Shown here piece after piece: positions 40,615-47,415 of a stretch of 64,000 nucleotides of DNA. The position numbers and the translations under genes were made by a program. Every line of letters starts with the position of its first letter. Position 1 is the first letter of the stretch. The stretch spans positions 248,001 to 312,000 of the forward strand of contig NZ_JALNPR010000003.1 in assembly GCF_023541015.1 (NCBI RefSeq). The letters are read 5' to 3'. Source of the DNA: Marivivens donghaensis. Its GTDB lineage: Bacteria; Pseudomonadota; Alphaproteobacteria; Rhodobacterales; Rhodobacteraceae. The notes beneath the pieces were generated by a model. That model had not been told where the DNA came from, ran no database searches, and was given only the letters and a program-made list of their open reading frames with translations.

Positions 40615-40649
40615 TGGAACCTCATGGAACTTAATGGGGATAGCTGGGC
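40615..40649 (+). promoter_or_regulatory. Candidate MraZ operator array 1
   Basis: Four boxes TGGAA, TGGAA, TGGGG and TGGGC with T at 40615, 40625, 40635 and 40645, an exact period of 10. E. coli MraZ recognises TGGGN repeats separated by 5 bp, the same geometry. It adjoins the predicted mraZ promoter. Confidence 0.6.
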
Positions 40650-40748
40650 AATACCAATGATAACCAAGGGGTCACGTGAGCGTGAGGTGACGCAGGTTAT
40701 GCCACGATCCGCAAGAAATGACACAACATATAGATTTCATAAACCATG

Positions 40749-40793
40749 ACCCACAAGTTCCATGGGATTCACAAAAAATTCCATCCACTCCCA
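40749..40793 (-). promoter_or_regulatory. Candidate MraZ operator array 2
   Basis: On the minus strand five boxes TGGGA, TGGAA, TGTGA, TGGAA and TGGGT with first bases at 40793, 40783, 40773, 40762 and 40753 (steps 10, 10, 11, 9). Orientation is opposite to array 1. Confidence 0.5.
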
Positions 40794-40903
40794 GTCGGGG
40801 TTATCTGGTGTGAAAATGTTCCGCATACGTTCCTAAAATTCACTCAAAATCACGCCGCAGTGATTCGGATTGAGTGCAACCGCAAGCCAGATTCAAATTG
40901 AGA

Positions 40904-40929
40904 ACCCAGATCAGTTCCATAGGATTCCA
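40904..40929 (-). promoter_or_regulatory. Candidate MraZ operator array 3
   Basis: Minus-strand boxes TGGAA, TGGAA and TGGGT with first bases at 40929, 40919 and 40908 (steps 10 and 11). It lies between array 2 and the apbC terminator, and is the weakest of the three. Confidence 0.4.
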
Positions 40930-40941
40930 TATCTGCAACAC

Positions 40942-40974
40942 AAAGGGCCGTCCGGTGAACAACCGAACGGCCTT
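40942..40974 (-). terminator. Probable terminator of apbC
   Basis: Long stem AAGGCCGTTCGGT / ACCGGACGGCCCTT with one bulge, followed on the minus strand by TTTG. The T run is weak. It separates apbC from the mraZ control region. Confidence 0.5.
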
Positions 40975-41001
40975 GAGAACCAAAAGGTTCGAAAAGTATA
41001 A

Positions 41002-42075
41002 TTAGACCAGTCCGCCCTCGATCAACTTCGAGGCGAGACTTGCATAGGCATCGGCCATCGCACCCCCACCAGCGGCCACAGGTGTCCCGGCGTCGCCAGC
41101 CAGTCGGGTATCAAGGTCAATCGGAAGCGACCCTAAGAACGGAACCGACAGCTCTTGGGACGCAGCAGCCACCCCACCATGACCAAAGATATGCGCCTCA
41201 TGACCGCAATTCGGGCAATGGAAGGTCGACATGTTTTCTATCAGACCCAAGATCGGCGTCTTGAGCGTGTTGAACATGTCAATCGCCTTACGCGCATCGA
41301 TCAGCGCCACGTCCTGCGGAGTCGATACGACTATAGCTCCCGTCATGTGGGTCTTTTGGCAGAGCGACAGTTGAATATCACCTGTCCCCGGTGGCAGGTC
41401 GATCAGCAGCACGTCCAGCTCGCCCCAGTTCACCTGACCGAGCATCTGTTGCAACGCACCCATCAGCATCGGCCCCCGCCAGATCACCGCTTTATCAGGA
41501 TCAACGAGGAGACCAATAGACATGACCGTGACGCCATGCGCGTGGAGCGGCTCTATATGTTCACCATCAGGCGACGATGGTCGCCCCGTGATACCCATCA
41601 TCCGTGGCTGACTGGGACCATATATATCGGCATCTAATAGACCGACCTTTTTACCTGCCTTCGCCAAAGCTACGGCGAGGTTGCTCGACACGGTGGATTT
41701 CCCAACGCCGCCCTTCCCCGAACCGATGGCGATGATCCGCTTGACGCCAGGCACACCCTGCGGACCAGCTTGGGGCGTCGGGTGACGACCAACCTTGAGG
41801 CTCGGCGCGGGCTGTGCGGGCTTCGACGGTCCGTGCGCCGTAATCACCGCTTGCACGTCCGTGACACCTTCAACTGCGCGCAAGGCCTCGACCGCCGCTA
41901 GACGGACAGGTTCCAGCGCGCGTGCTTCATCAGGTGTGGGCGCCTCAAGCACAAAGCGAATCTGCCCGCCATCAACCGTCAAGGCCCGAACAAGATCTTT
42001 GGACACAAGTGTCCCACCTGCGGGCAGCGCAATGCCGTTCAATATCTCAAGAACCGTATCTTTCCCTAAGGTCAC
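41002..42075 (-). CDS. apbC: Mrp/ApbC-family Fe-S cluster carrier ATPase
   Basis: 357 residues from the GTG at 42075. That start has a perfect AGGAGG at 42081-42086, five bases upstream; the longer ATG reading from 42114 has none in the right place. N-terminal MIP18/DUF59 domain (about 4-80), a Pro-rich linker (85-110), then a P-loop ATPase with the deviant Walker [12 protein letters not shown] at 118-128. A CPNC motif near residue 283 bridges a cluster at the dimer interface in this family. Cytoplasmic, carries Fe-S clusters to target enzymes. Confidence 0.92.
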   Translation of the reverse strand: MTLGKDTVLEILNGIALPAGGTLVSKDLVRALTVDGGQIRFVLEAPTPDEARALEPVRLAAVEALRAVEGVTDVQAVITAHGPSKPAQPAPSLKVGRHPTPQAGPQGVPGVKRIIAIGSGKGGVGKSTVSSNLAVALAKAGKKVGLLDADIYGPSQPRMMGITGRPSSPDGEHIEPLHAHGVTVMSIGLLVDPDKAVIWRGPMLMGALQQMLGQVNWGELDVLLIDLPPGTGDIQLSLCQKTHMTGAIVVSTPQDVALIDARKAIDMFNTLKTPILGLIENMSTFHCPNCGHEAHIFGHGGVAAASQELSVPFLGSLPIDLDTRLAGDAGTPVAAGGGAMADAYASLASKLIEGGLV

Positions 42076-42353
42076 CAGACCCTCCTGTTCAAACTCTGCC
42101 CAATTCAGCGGCAAAACATGTCACGGAATGGGCAAATCACAAGCCAAATCCCCTGCAATGTAACGCCTATGTGAAATAGGTCAGCACTTCGTATGCATTT
42201 GCTGCATGGCGGCATTGACGAAAGTCCCAATTGTGCATCCGCAGCATTAGCGCCAAGTTAGGTCCAACGGCAGCAAGATGCCACGGCGAACTACCATACG
42301 CCGAAAGATGAAACAGACCCGCCCGATGCGGGACACGATGAAAAGAGAATGAC

Positions 42354-42560
42354 ATGGCTTACGCAAACGACGTCCGCACTGGTTACACCCCCGCTTTCGG
42401 CGGCTTCTTCGCAAACCTCGCTGATCGCTTCGCCAAGTACAAAGTATACCGCGCGACAATCAACGAATTGTCGCAGCTCTCTGGCCGCGAACTTGCTGAT
42501 CTGGGCATCTCCCGCTCGATGATCAAAAGCATCGCAATCGAAGCGGCCTACGGCGCCTAA
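42354..42560 (+). CDS. DUF1127 small protein (CcaF1-like)
   Basis: 68 residues, a DUF1127 domain: Tyr/Phe-rich N-terminus, an arginine-containing central helix (YRATINELSQLSGRELADLGI) and a short C-terminal helix. The same arrangement, a DUF1127 gene followed by CCUCCUCCC hairpin RNAs, is known from Rhodobacter sphaeroides (RSP_6037, RNA-binding CcaF1). There the gene and RNAs are cotranscribed and stress-induced. The ATG follows AAGAGA. No clear RpoH-type promoter could be assigned in the 278 bp upstream. Confidence 0.88.
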   Translation: MAYANDVRTGYTPAFGGFFANLADRFAKYKVYRATINELSQLSGRELADLGISRSMIKSIAIEAAYGA

Positions 42561-42575
42561 GACATAGAATACGAC

Positions 42576-42600
42576 GGTCCCTCTCCTCCTCCCTGGGACC
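42576..42600 (+). ncRNA. CcsR-like hairpin 1
   Basis: Stem GGTCCC / GGGACC (42576-42581, 42595-42600), six bp; anti-SD loop at 42585-42593. Confidence 0.75.
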
Positions 42601-42607
42601 TTCGACA

Positions 42608-42642
42608 ACGATCTGCTCTCTCCTCCTCCCTGAGCGGATCGT
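42608..42642 (+). ncRNA. CcsR-like hairpin 2
   Basis: Ten-bp stem ACGATCTGCT / AGCGGATCGT with one T-G pair; anti-SD loop at 42622-42630. Confidence 0.85.
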
Positions 42643-42649
42643 GACTAAA

Positions 42650-42688
42650 GCGGCGGCCCCCTTCTCCTCCTCCCTAGGGGGCTGCCGC
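42650..42688 (+). ncRNA. CcsR-like hairpin 3
   Basis: Thirteen-bp stem GCGGCGGCCCCCT / AGGGGGCTGCCGC (one G-T pair), the longest of the set; anti-SD motif at 42666-42674. Confidence 0.85.
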
Positions 42689-42700
42689 AAAAGAATAGAG

Positions 42701-42739
42701 TTTACGGACCCTCCTCCTCCTCCCTGAAGGTCCGTGAAA
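42701..42739 (+). ncRNA. CcsR-like hairpin 4
   Basis: Stem ACGGACC / GGTCCGT extended by TTT / AAA across a one-base bulge. The loop has an extra CCT triplet; core motif 42716-42724. Confidence 0.85.
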
Positions 42740-42741
42740 TA

Positions 42742-42776
42742 GCGGCGGGATCTCTCCTCCTCCCTGATCCCGCCGC
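42742..42776 (+). ncRNA. CcsR-like hairpin 5
   Basis: Ten-bp perfect stem GCGGCGGGAT / ATCCCGCCGC; anti-SD motif 42756-42764. Confidence 0.85.
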
Positions 42777-42790
42777 ACCAAATTCAGATA

Positions 42791-42823
42791 CGGGACCTTC
42801 TCTCCTCCTCCCTGAAGGTTCCG
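42791..42823 (+). ncRNA. CcsR-like hairpin 6
   Basis: Nine-bp stem CGGGACCTT / AAGGTTCCG with one wobble pair; anti-SD motif 42804-42812. Confidence 0.85.
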
Positions 42824-42835
42824 CATAGAAGCAGA

Positions 42836-42858
42836 TGGTCTCTCCTCCTCCCTGACCG
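42836..42858 (+). ncRNA. CcsR-like hairpin 7 (weak stem)
   Basis: Only TGGTC / GACCG (five bp with one wobble) pairs cleanly. Outer AGC / GCT could add three pairs across an internal loop. Motif 42844-42852 is intact, so the loop is kept while the stem is degraded. Confidence 0.6.
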
Positions 42859-42871
42859 GACGCTTCGCCAA

Positions 42872-42904
42872 GCGAATGCTCTCTCCTCCTCCCTGAGCGT
42901 TCGC
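42872..42904 (+). ncRNA. CcsR-like hairpin 8
   Basis: Nine-bp stem GCGAATGCT / AGCGTTCGC with one T-G pair; anti-SD motif 42885-42893. Confidence 0.85.
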
Positions 42905-42913
42905 CGAATAGCA

Positions 42914-42956
42914 CGGCGGCACCCCTCCTCCTCCCGGGTGCCGCCGTTTGCTTTTT
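42914..42956 (+). ncRNA. CcsR-like hairpin 9, also the array terminator
   Basis: Eleven-bp stem CGGCGGCACCC / GGGTGCCGCCG followed by TTTGCTTTTT. The loop is shorter than the others but has the motif at 42927-42935. It serves as terminator and probably contributes a ninth anti-SD RNA. Confidence 0.8.
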
Positions 42957-43010
42957 CATCCCTCACGATTTCGATTGCAGCGACCTGAGACATTTGTCAC
43001 AGCACGAGGC

Positions 43011-43613
43011 ATGACCTACGAATTGATCGTCGCCCTTATCGGCTTTGCCTTTGTCAGTTCCATCACTCCGGGGCCGAACAACATGATGTTGATGGCCTCA
43101 GGAGCCAACTTTGGCATTCGACGCTCGATCCCACATATTCTGGGCGTTGGGCTCGGCCATTCGTTCATGATCGTTGTTCTGGGCGCAGGTCTGGTGCAGG
43201 TGTTCGACACCTTCCCGATCATGCTGGTCGTGATGAAATGGGGCTCAGTCGCCTATCTGCTGTATCTGTCGTGGAAGATCGCGAATGCCGCACCCAAATC
43301 GCCAGACGCACCAGAGGCCGAAGGCAAGCCACTGACATTCCTTCAGGCCGCAGCGTTTCAATGGGTCAATCCCAAGGGCTGGTTCATGGCGCTGACCGCG
43401 ATCAGCGCTTACACGGCGGACCATTCCTTTGCGCAGGTTCTGCTGGTGGCGCTGACGTTCATGTGTACCAACCTTCCGTCGATCTTTTTCTGGAACGCAT
43501 TGGGCCAACAGGCACGCCGTTTCCTGAACAATCATGGCCGACTTCGGGCGTTTAACATCACCATGGCTGTGTTGTTGGTGCTAACCCTGATCCCGATTAT
43601 CCGCGGTCACTAA
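43011..43613 (+). CDS. LysE/RhtB-family amino-acid exporter
   Basis: 200 residues from the ATG at 43011; the frame is open back to 42948 through the last array hairpin, which is not coding. Six membrane helices. The family signature with TPGPNN is at about residues 18-23, and the WVNPKGW motif near 114-120 is typical of RhtB-like exporters. Substrate unknown (amino acids or homoserine-lactone-like compounds in relatives). The stop overlaps the convergent TetR gene by 4 bp. Confidence 0.9.
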   Translation: MTYELIVALIGFAFVSSITPGPNNMMLMASGANFGIRRSIPHILGVGLGHSFMIVVLGAGLVQVFDTFPIMLVVMKWGSVAYLLYLSWKIANAAPKSPDAPEAEGKPLTFLQAAAFQWVNPKGWFMALTAISAYTADHSFAQVLLVALTFMCTNLPSIFFWNALGQQARRFLNNHGRLRAFNITMAVLLVLTLIPIIRGH

Positions 43614-44155
43614 AACGCCGTTGCCGCACGACCAGCCGCAAAAACGGGCTTTAGCATGGCCAAGGGCATTCCCTGTCCTGCCAGTGCCGTAACCAAGGTC
43701 ATCACCCCAACTGCCTGCCAAGCCGCACCCGCTGGGTCCTTATGGTGCCCCTTTAGCGACATCATGATCCCGCGCTGAATGGTGGATAGGTGTTCCGTAT
43801 ACATTTGCCGCGCCTTTTCATCGTGGCGCAGCTCACCCGCCGCGGACCGCAAGAGAAAACACCCTTGCCAGTCGGGGACAACCGCAGCCTCTAGCGCATC
43901 CCAAAACCGTGTCACTGCCGCAGGACCAGGCGTTTTGAAAATCTCGCATTGATCAATGAGCACGGATTTGCGGTAGCGATCCAAGGCGTCATGCACCAAC
44001 CGCGTTTTGTCAGGCCACTGCTGATAGAGCGCCTTACGGCTCAGCCCTGTGACCTTAACCAACTCTGGATAAGGGGTCGCCTCAATACCGACGGCCCAAA
44101 ACTGTTCCATCGCCTTTTGTAATGCGTAATCTGCCCGTTCGGCTGCCAAAGCCAT
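43610..44155 (-). CDS. TetR-family transcriptional regulator
   Basis: 181 residues from the ATG at 44155; a longer start at 44191 is possible. N-terminal helix-turn-helix with the recognition part VTGLSRKALYQQWPDKTRLV near 35-54. The C-terminal helical ligand domain is of TetR_C type and has a Cys in GCFLLRSAAGE. Not obviously linked to the convergent exporter, though regulators of such pairs often are; the target is unknown. Confidence 0.87.
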   Translation of the reverse strand: MALAAERADYALQKAMEQFWAVGIEATPYPELVKVTGLSRKALYQQWPDKTRLVHDALDRYRKSVLIDQCEIFKTPGPAAVTRFWDALEAAVVPDWQGCFLLRSAAGELRHDEKARQMYTEHLSTIQRGIMMSLKGHHKDPAGAAWQAVGVMTLVTALAGQGMPLAMLKPVFAAGRAATAF

Positions 44156-44220
44156 ACTCGTACCCCATAATTCACTCGGGTTTCCGAGCAAGCTACGCGA
44201 TGCACGTTAAAGGCGAAACC

Positions 44221-46662
44221 CTAAAATGGAACGTCGTTTGCCTGCGCCGCAGAGACGATGAACTTTGCCACGACCTTCTTTGAACCCGCCTTATCGAATT
44301 CGATATCGAGCTTATCGCCTTCAATCTCCATCACTTCGCCATAGCCGAATTTCTGGTGGAAGACGCGGTCGCCGATGGTGAAAGACGACACAGCGGTCGC
44401 ATCGATGGTCAAACCACGCACCTCTGACGGCTGAGCCATGCCACGGCTCTGGCTCCGTGCTTGCATCCGTTTCCAACCGGGGGAGTTGTAAACATCGGCC
44501 TTGCCAACGCGCTCTTCGATGGTGGATGCGGACTTCATCGCATAGGCAGGCGACGCGCTCGACGACATGCCAGCGGCGCCATAGCCCCCACCATATAGCC
44601 CCGGAGGTGTCAGAATCTCTACGTGATCGACAGGCAATTCGTCGATGAAACGGCTGGGAAGCTGGCTCTGCCACTGGCCATAGACCCGACGGTTCGCGGC
44701 AAAGGAGATCGTGCAGACCTCTTCGGCGCGAGTGATACCGACATAAGCAAGGCGGCGTTCCTCTTCCAACCCCTTCAGCCCGCTTTCATCCATGCTGCGT
44801 TGGGACGGGAACAAACCGTCCTCCCACCCTGGTAGGAACACGGCTGGGAATTCCAAACCCTTTGCCGCGTGCAGGGTCATGATGCTGACCTTTTCCTCAG
44901 CATCCTCGGAATCATTATCCATAATCAGCGCAATATGTTCGAGGAACCCTTGCAGATTATCGAAATTCTCGAGCGCTTTGACCAATTCCTTAAGGTTCTC
45001 TAGCCGCCCCGGAGCCTCGGGCGTTTTGTCGTTCATCCACATCGTGGTGTAGCCAGATTCATCGAGGATCATTTCGGCCACTTCAATATGCGTGTCCGCC
45101 TCATCCCGCAGCTGCTGATACCAACGGTCGAGCCCCTGAACCAATTCGCCCAGCGCCGCGCCACCTTTGCCTTTGATCGCGCCGGTGTCGACACAAAGCC
45201 GCGCCCCTTCGACGAGGTTGACGCCATTATCGCGCGCCATGCGCTGAATCGTCTGGATCGCCTTATCACCCAGCCCCCGTTTCGGCGTGTTCACAATCCG
45301 CTCGAACGCGAGGTCGTCGTCTTGTGAAACAGCGAGACGGAAATAGGCCATCGCATCGCGGATTTCCAAACGTTCGTAGAAACGCGGGCCGCCGATGACG
45401 CGATATGGCAGGCCGATGGTCAGGAAACGATCCTCAAACGCGCGCATCTGATGCGACGCCCGCACAAGTATCGCCATATCGTCAAGCGACCGAGGGTCCA
45501 TTCCACGGGTGCCGCGCTGCATCGCCTCGATCTCTTCACCGATCCAGCGGGCTTCTTCTTCGCCGTCCCAATGACCGATCAGGCGAACGCGTTCACCTTC
45601 TTCGCGGTCCGTCCAGAGCGTTTTACCCAAACGCCCCTTATTCCCCGCAATCACCCCCGAAGCAGCGGCAAGGATATGCGGGGTGGAGCGGTAGTTTTGT
45701 TCGAGCCGAACGACCTTGGCCCCGGGGAAATCCTTTTCGAACTTGAGGATGTTGCCGACCTCAGCCCCGCGCCAGCCATAGATCGACTGGTCATCGTCGC
45801 CTACGCAGCAGATGTTTTTGTGACCGCCCGCAAGGAGGCGCAGCCAGAGATACTGCGCGACGTTCGTATCCTGATATTCGTCCACCATCACATAGCGGAA
45901 CCAGCGCTGGTATTGATCCAGCACGTCCTGATGGGTCTGGAATATCGTGACCATGTGCAGCAAGAGGTCGCCAAAATCGACTGCATTCAGTTCCAACAAT
46001 CGCCGCTGATACTGGTCGTAGAGGTCAATCGCTTTGCCATCAAAGGCAGCGGCCTCGCGGGTCGGAACCTTATCAGGCGTCCAAGCGCGGTTTTTCCAGC
46101 TATCAATGATCCCCGCCAGCATCCGTGGCGGCCAGCGTTTGGCATCGATGTTATTCGCCTCGATCAACTGCTTGAGCAGGCGGATCTGATCATCGGTATC
46201 GAGGATCGTGAAATTCGATTTCAGGTGCAGCGACGGGCGCCCTTCGATCAGGGCATTCCGGTCATCCATCCCGATCAGTTCGGCGTGACGGCGCAAGAGT
46301 TTCACACAGACAGAGTGGAAGGTGCCCATCCACGGCATGCCCTCAACCGCCTCGCCCAGCAAACGACCAACACGCTCTTTCATCTCGCGGGCGGCTTTGT
46401 TGGTGAACGTCACAGAAAGGATTTCATTCGGACGCGCCTTACCCGTGGCAAGCAGGTGAACGATCCGCGTGGTCAGCGCCTTTGTCTTGCCCGTTCCTGC
46501 GCCCGCTAGCATCAAAACCGGACCGCCTAATGCCTCAACCGCCTCTCTCTGTGCTGGATTGAGGTCATCCAGATAGGGCGTGGGCCGCGACGCCATCATA
46601 GCGCGCTGGGACAAGGACATTTCGGCCGCCTCAAAGGCGTCATCATCGGAATAGCTGCTCAT
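44221..46662 (-). CDS. uvrD: UvrD/PcrA-type 3'-5' DNA helicase
   Basis: 813 residues. SF1A helicase of nucleotide-excision and mismatch repair. Motif I AGAGTGKT is at 53-60, motif II DEYQDTN near 255-261, motif III GDDDQSIYGWRGA near 282-294, motif V LTLHAAKGLEFP-like near 600-610 and motif VI VGITRAEE near 645-652. The C-terminal tail ends in a UvrD/PcrA-type beta-strand domain (DRVFHQKFGYGEV). A consensus alphaproteobacterial SOS box lies 43 bp upstream of the start. Confidence 0.95.
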   Translation of the reverse strand: MSSYSDDDAFEAAEMSLSQRAMMASRPTPYLDDLNPAQREAVEALGGPVLMLAGAGTGKTKALTTRIVHLLATGKARPNEILSVTFTNKAAREMKERVGRLLGEAVEGMPWMGTFHSVCVKLLRRHAELIGMDDRNALIEGRPSLHLKSNFTILDTDDQIRLLKQLIEANNIDAKRWPPRMLAGIIDSWKNRAWTPDKVPTREAAAFDGKAIDLYDQYQRRLLELNAVDFGDLLLHMVTIFQTHQDVLDQYQRWFRYVMVDEYQDTNVAQYLWLRLLAGGHKNICCVGDDDQSIYGWRGAEVGNILKFEKDFPGAKVVRLEQNYRSTPHILAAASGVIAGNKGRLGKTLWTDREEGERVRLIGHWDGEEEARWIGEEIEAMQRGTRGMDPRSLDDMAILVRASHQMRAFEDRFLTIGLPYRVIGGPRFYERLEIRDAMAYFRLAVSQDDDLAFERIVNTPKRGLGDKAIQTIQRMARDNGVNLVEGARLCVDTGAIKGKGGAALGELVQGLDRWYQQLRDEADTHIEVAEMILDESGYTTMWMNDKTPEAPGRLENLKELVKALENFDNLQGFLEHIALIMDNDSEDAEEKVSIMTLHAAKGLEFPAVFLPGWEDGLFPSQRSMDESGLKGLEEERRLAYVGITRAEEVCTISFAANRRVYGQWQSQLPSRFIDELPVDHVEILTPPGLYGGGYGAAGMSSSASPAYAMKSASTIEERVGKADVYNSPGWKRMQARSQSRGMAQPSEVRGLTIDATAVSSFTIGDRVFHQKFGYGEVMEIEGDKLDIEFDKAGSKKVVAKFIVSAAQANDVPF

Positions 46663-46704
46663 GGCAGAATAAATAGCGCAACTCTGGACGCGAGGAAAGC
46701 GCCT

Positions 46705-46719
46705 GTTCGCATTATGTTC
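46705..46719. promoter_or_regulatory. LexA (SOS) box upstream of uvrD
   Basis: GTTC-N7-GTTC (46705-46708 and 46716-46719), exactly the alphaproteobacterial LexA consensus, in the 60-bp gap before uvrD. Confidence 0.65.
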
Positions 46720-46722
46720 TAG

Positions 46723-47277
46723 TTAGTCTTGCCCATGCAAAACGCGGCGCATATCGCCGACATATCGCCCAAGGAGGCGGGAAAAGGCCGCGATATCATC
46801 GGCGTTCCAATCCCGATAAACCTCGATCACCTTGGCCCATTTCAGTTCTTTATAGGCCCGAAACAGCGCGATGGCCGCATCCGTCAGGACCAAGATCGAC
46901 TTTCGCCCGTCGTCTTGGGCCGCTTCACGACGCACCAGACCTTTGGCGATCAGGTCACTGGCCACGCGGCTCGCACGCGAGGGATCGATATTCATTTCCT
47001 CAGCGAGGAGACCAATCGTTGCAGGCTCTGCAATGTCGCGCCCTACCCCTTCTTGGATACGGAAAATCGCGGTCATGGCGTAGAACTGACCGACTTCGAC
47101 GCTAGAGCCCAACTCCGCCAGAATTTTCGCGGGCACTTCGCCTTTGGACGACGCCCGATGCCAAAGGAACATCGTCCCATCGAGATCCAGCAAGGCATCA
47201 ATCATGTCAGGCCCGAAACCAGCGCCAGCCAGCAGTTCGGGCACATTGTCGTGAAATTTCTTTGGCATCTTCGTCAT
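46723..47277 (-). CDS. MarR-family transcriptional regulator
   Basis: 184 residues with a winged helix-turn-helix (about 85-140) whose recognition region includes ATIGLLAEEMNIDPSRASRVASDLIAKGLV, and an AAQDDGRKSILVLTD wing near 122-136. Dimer helices flank it. Divergent from an MFS efflux gene with a palindrome in between, so it most likely represses that pump and itself. The inducing ligand is unknown. Confidence 0.9.
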   Translation of the reverse strand: MTKMPKKFHDNVPELLAGAGFGPDMIDALLDLDGTMFLWHRASSKGEVPAKILAELGSSVEVGQFYAMTAIFRIQEGVGRDIAEPATIGLLAEEMNIDPSRASRVASDLIAKGLVRREAAQDDGRKSILVLTDAAIALFRAYKELKWAKVIEVYRDWNADDIAAFSRLLGRYVGDMRRVLHGQD

Positions 47278-47330
47278 GGCATTCGTGTCTACTCACATAT
47301 TCGCACAAGTCAATTACCTGCCAATGACAA

Positions 47331-47351
47331 TTATGTGCTATTGACACATAA
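47331..47351. promoter_or_regulatory. Candidate MarR operator
   Basis: Perfect 7+7 palindrome TTATGTG-N7-CACATAA in the MarR/MFS intergenic region, overlapping the TTGACA -35 at 47341. Confidence 0.65.
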
Positions 47352-47370
47352 ATTTCATTCCCGATAGATA
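47341..47370 (+). promoter_or_regulatory. Promoter of the MFS efflux gene
   Basis: Perfect TTGACA at 47341-47346. A weak -10 (GATAGATA) lies 16-18 bp downstream at 47363-47370. The operator covers the -35. Confidence 0.55.
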
Positions 47371-47415
47371 AAGAGGAAATCGCGGGCAACGCACCCGTAG
47401 AAAACTGGAGCTCCA

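Larger units (their letters stand above)
42576..42956 (+). repeat. Nine-unit anti-Shine-Dalgarno hairpin array (CcsR/cuckoo type)
   Basis: Nine tandem stem-loops start 16 bp after the DUF1127 stop. Every loop carries CCTCCTCCC, complementary to the Shine-Dalgarno sequence; the stems differ in sequence. The motif copies begin at 42585, 42622, 42666, 42716, 42756, 42804, 42844, 42885 and 42927, i.e. 37-50 bases apart. The loop is nearly constant (TCTCCTCCTCCCTG) while each stem is unique but complementary, the mark of selected RNA structure. The last hairpin has an 11-bp GC stem and a T-rich tail and ends the transcript. The Rhodobacter locus has four such RNAs (CcsR1-4). Confidence 0.9.

Noticed and set aside
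40050-40634. Plus-strand open frames across the mraZ leader
   Set aside because: They run antisense into mraZ, lack a ribosome site and contain the leader hairpin; better explained as non-coding.
42115-42353. RpoH-type heat-shock promoter of the DUF1127 gene
   Set aside because: Expected by analogy with Rhodobacter, but no convincing -35/-10 pair could be picked by eye.
42576-42956. CRISPR array
   Set aside because: The repeated core is only about 14 bases and is always a hairpin loop. The 'spacers' are self-complementary stems, the period varies from 37 to 50, and no cas genes are present.
42674-42993. Minus-strand reading frames rich in Gly-Arg-Arg-Arg-Glu
   Set aside because: They are the complement of the repeated CCTCCTCCC loops and have no start context or family resemblance.
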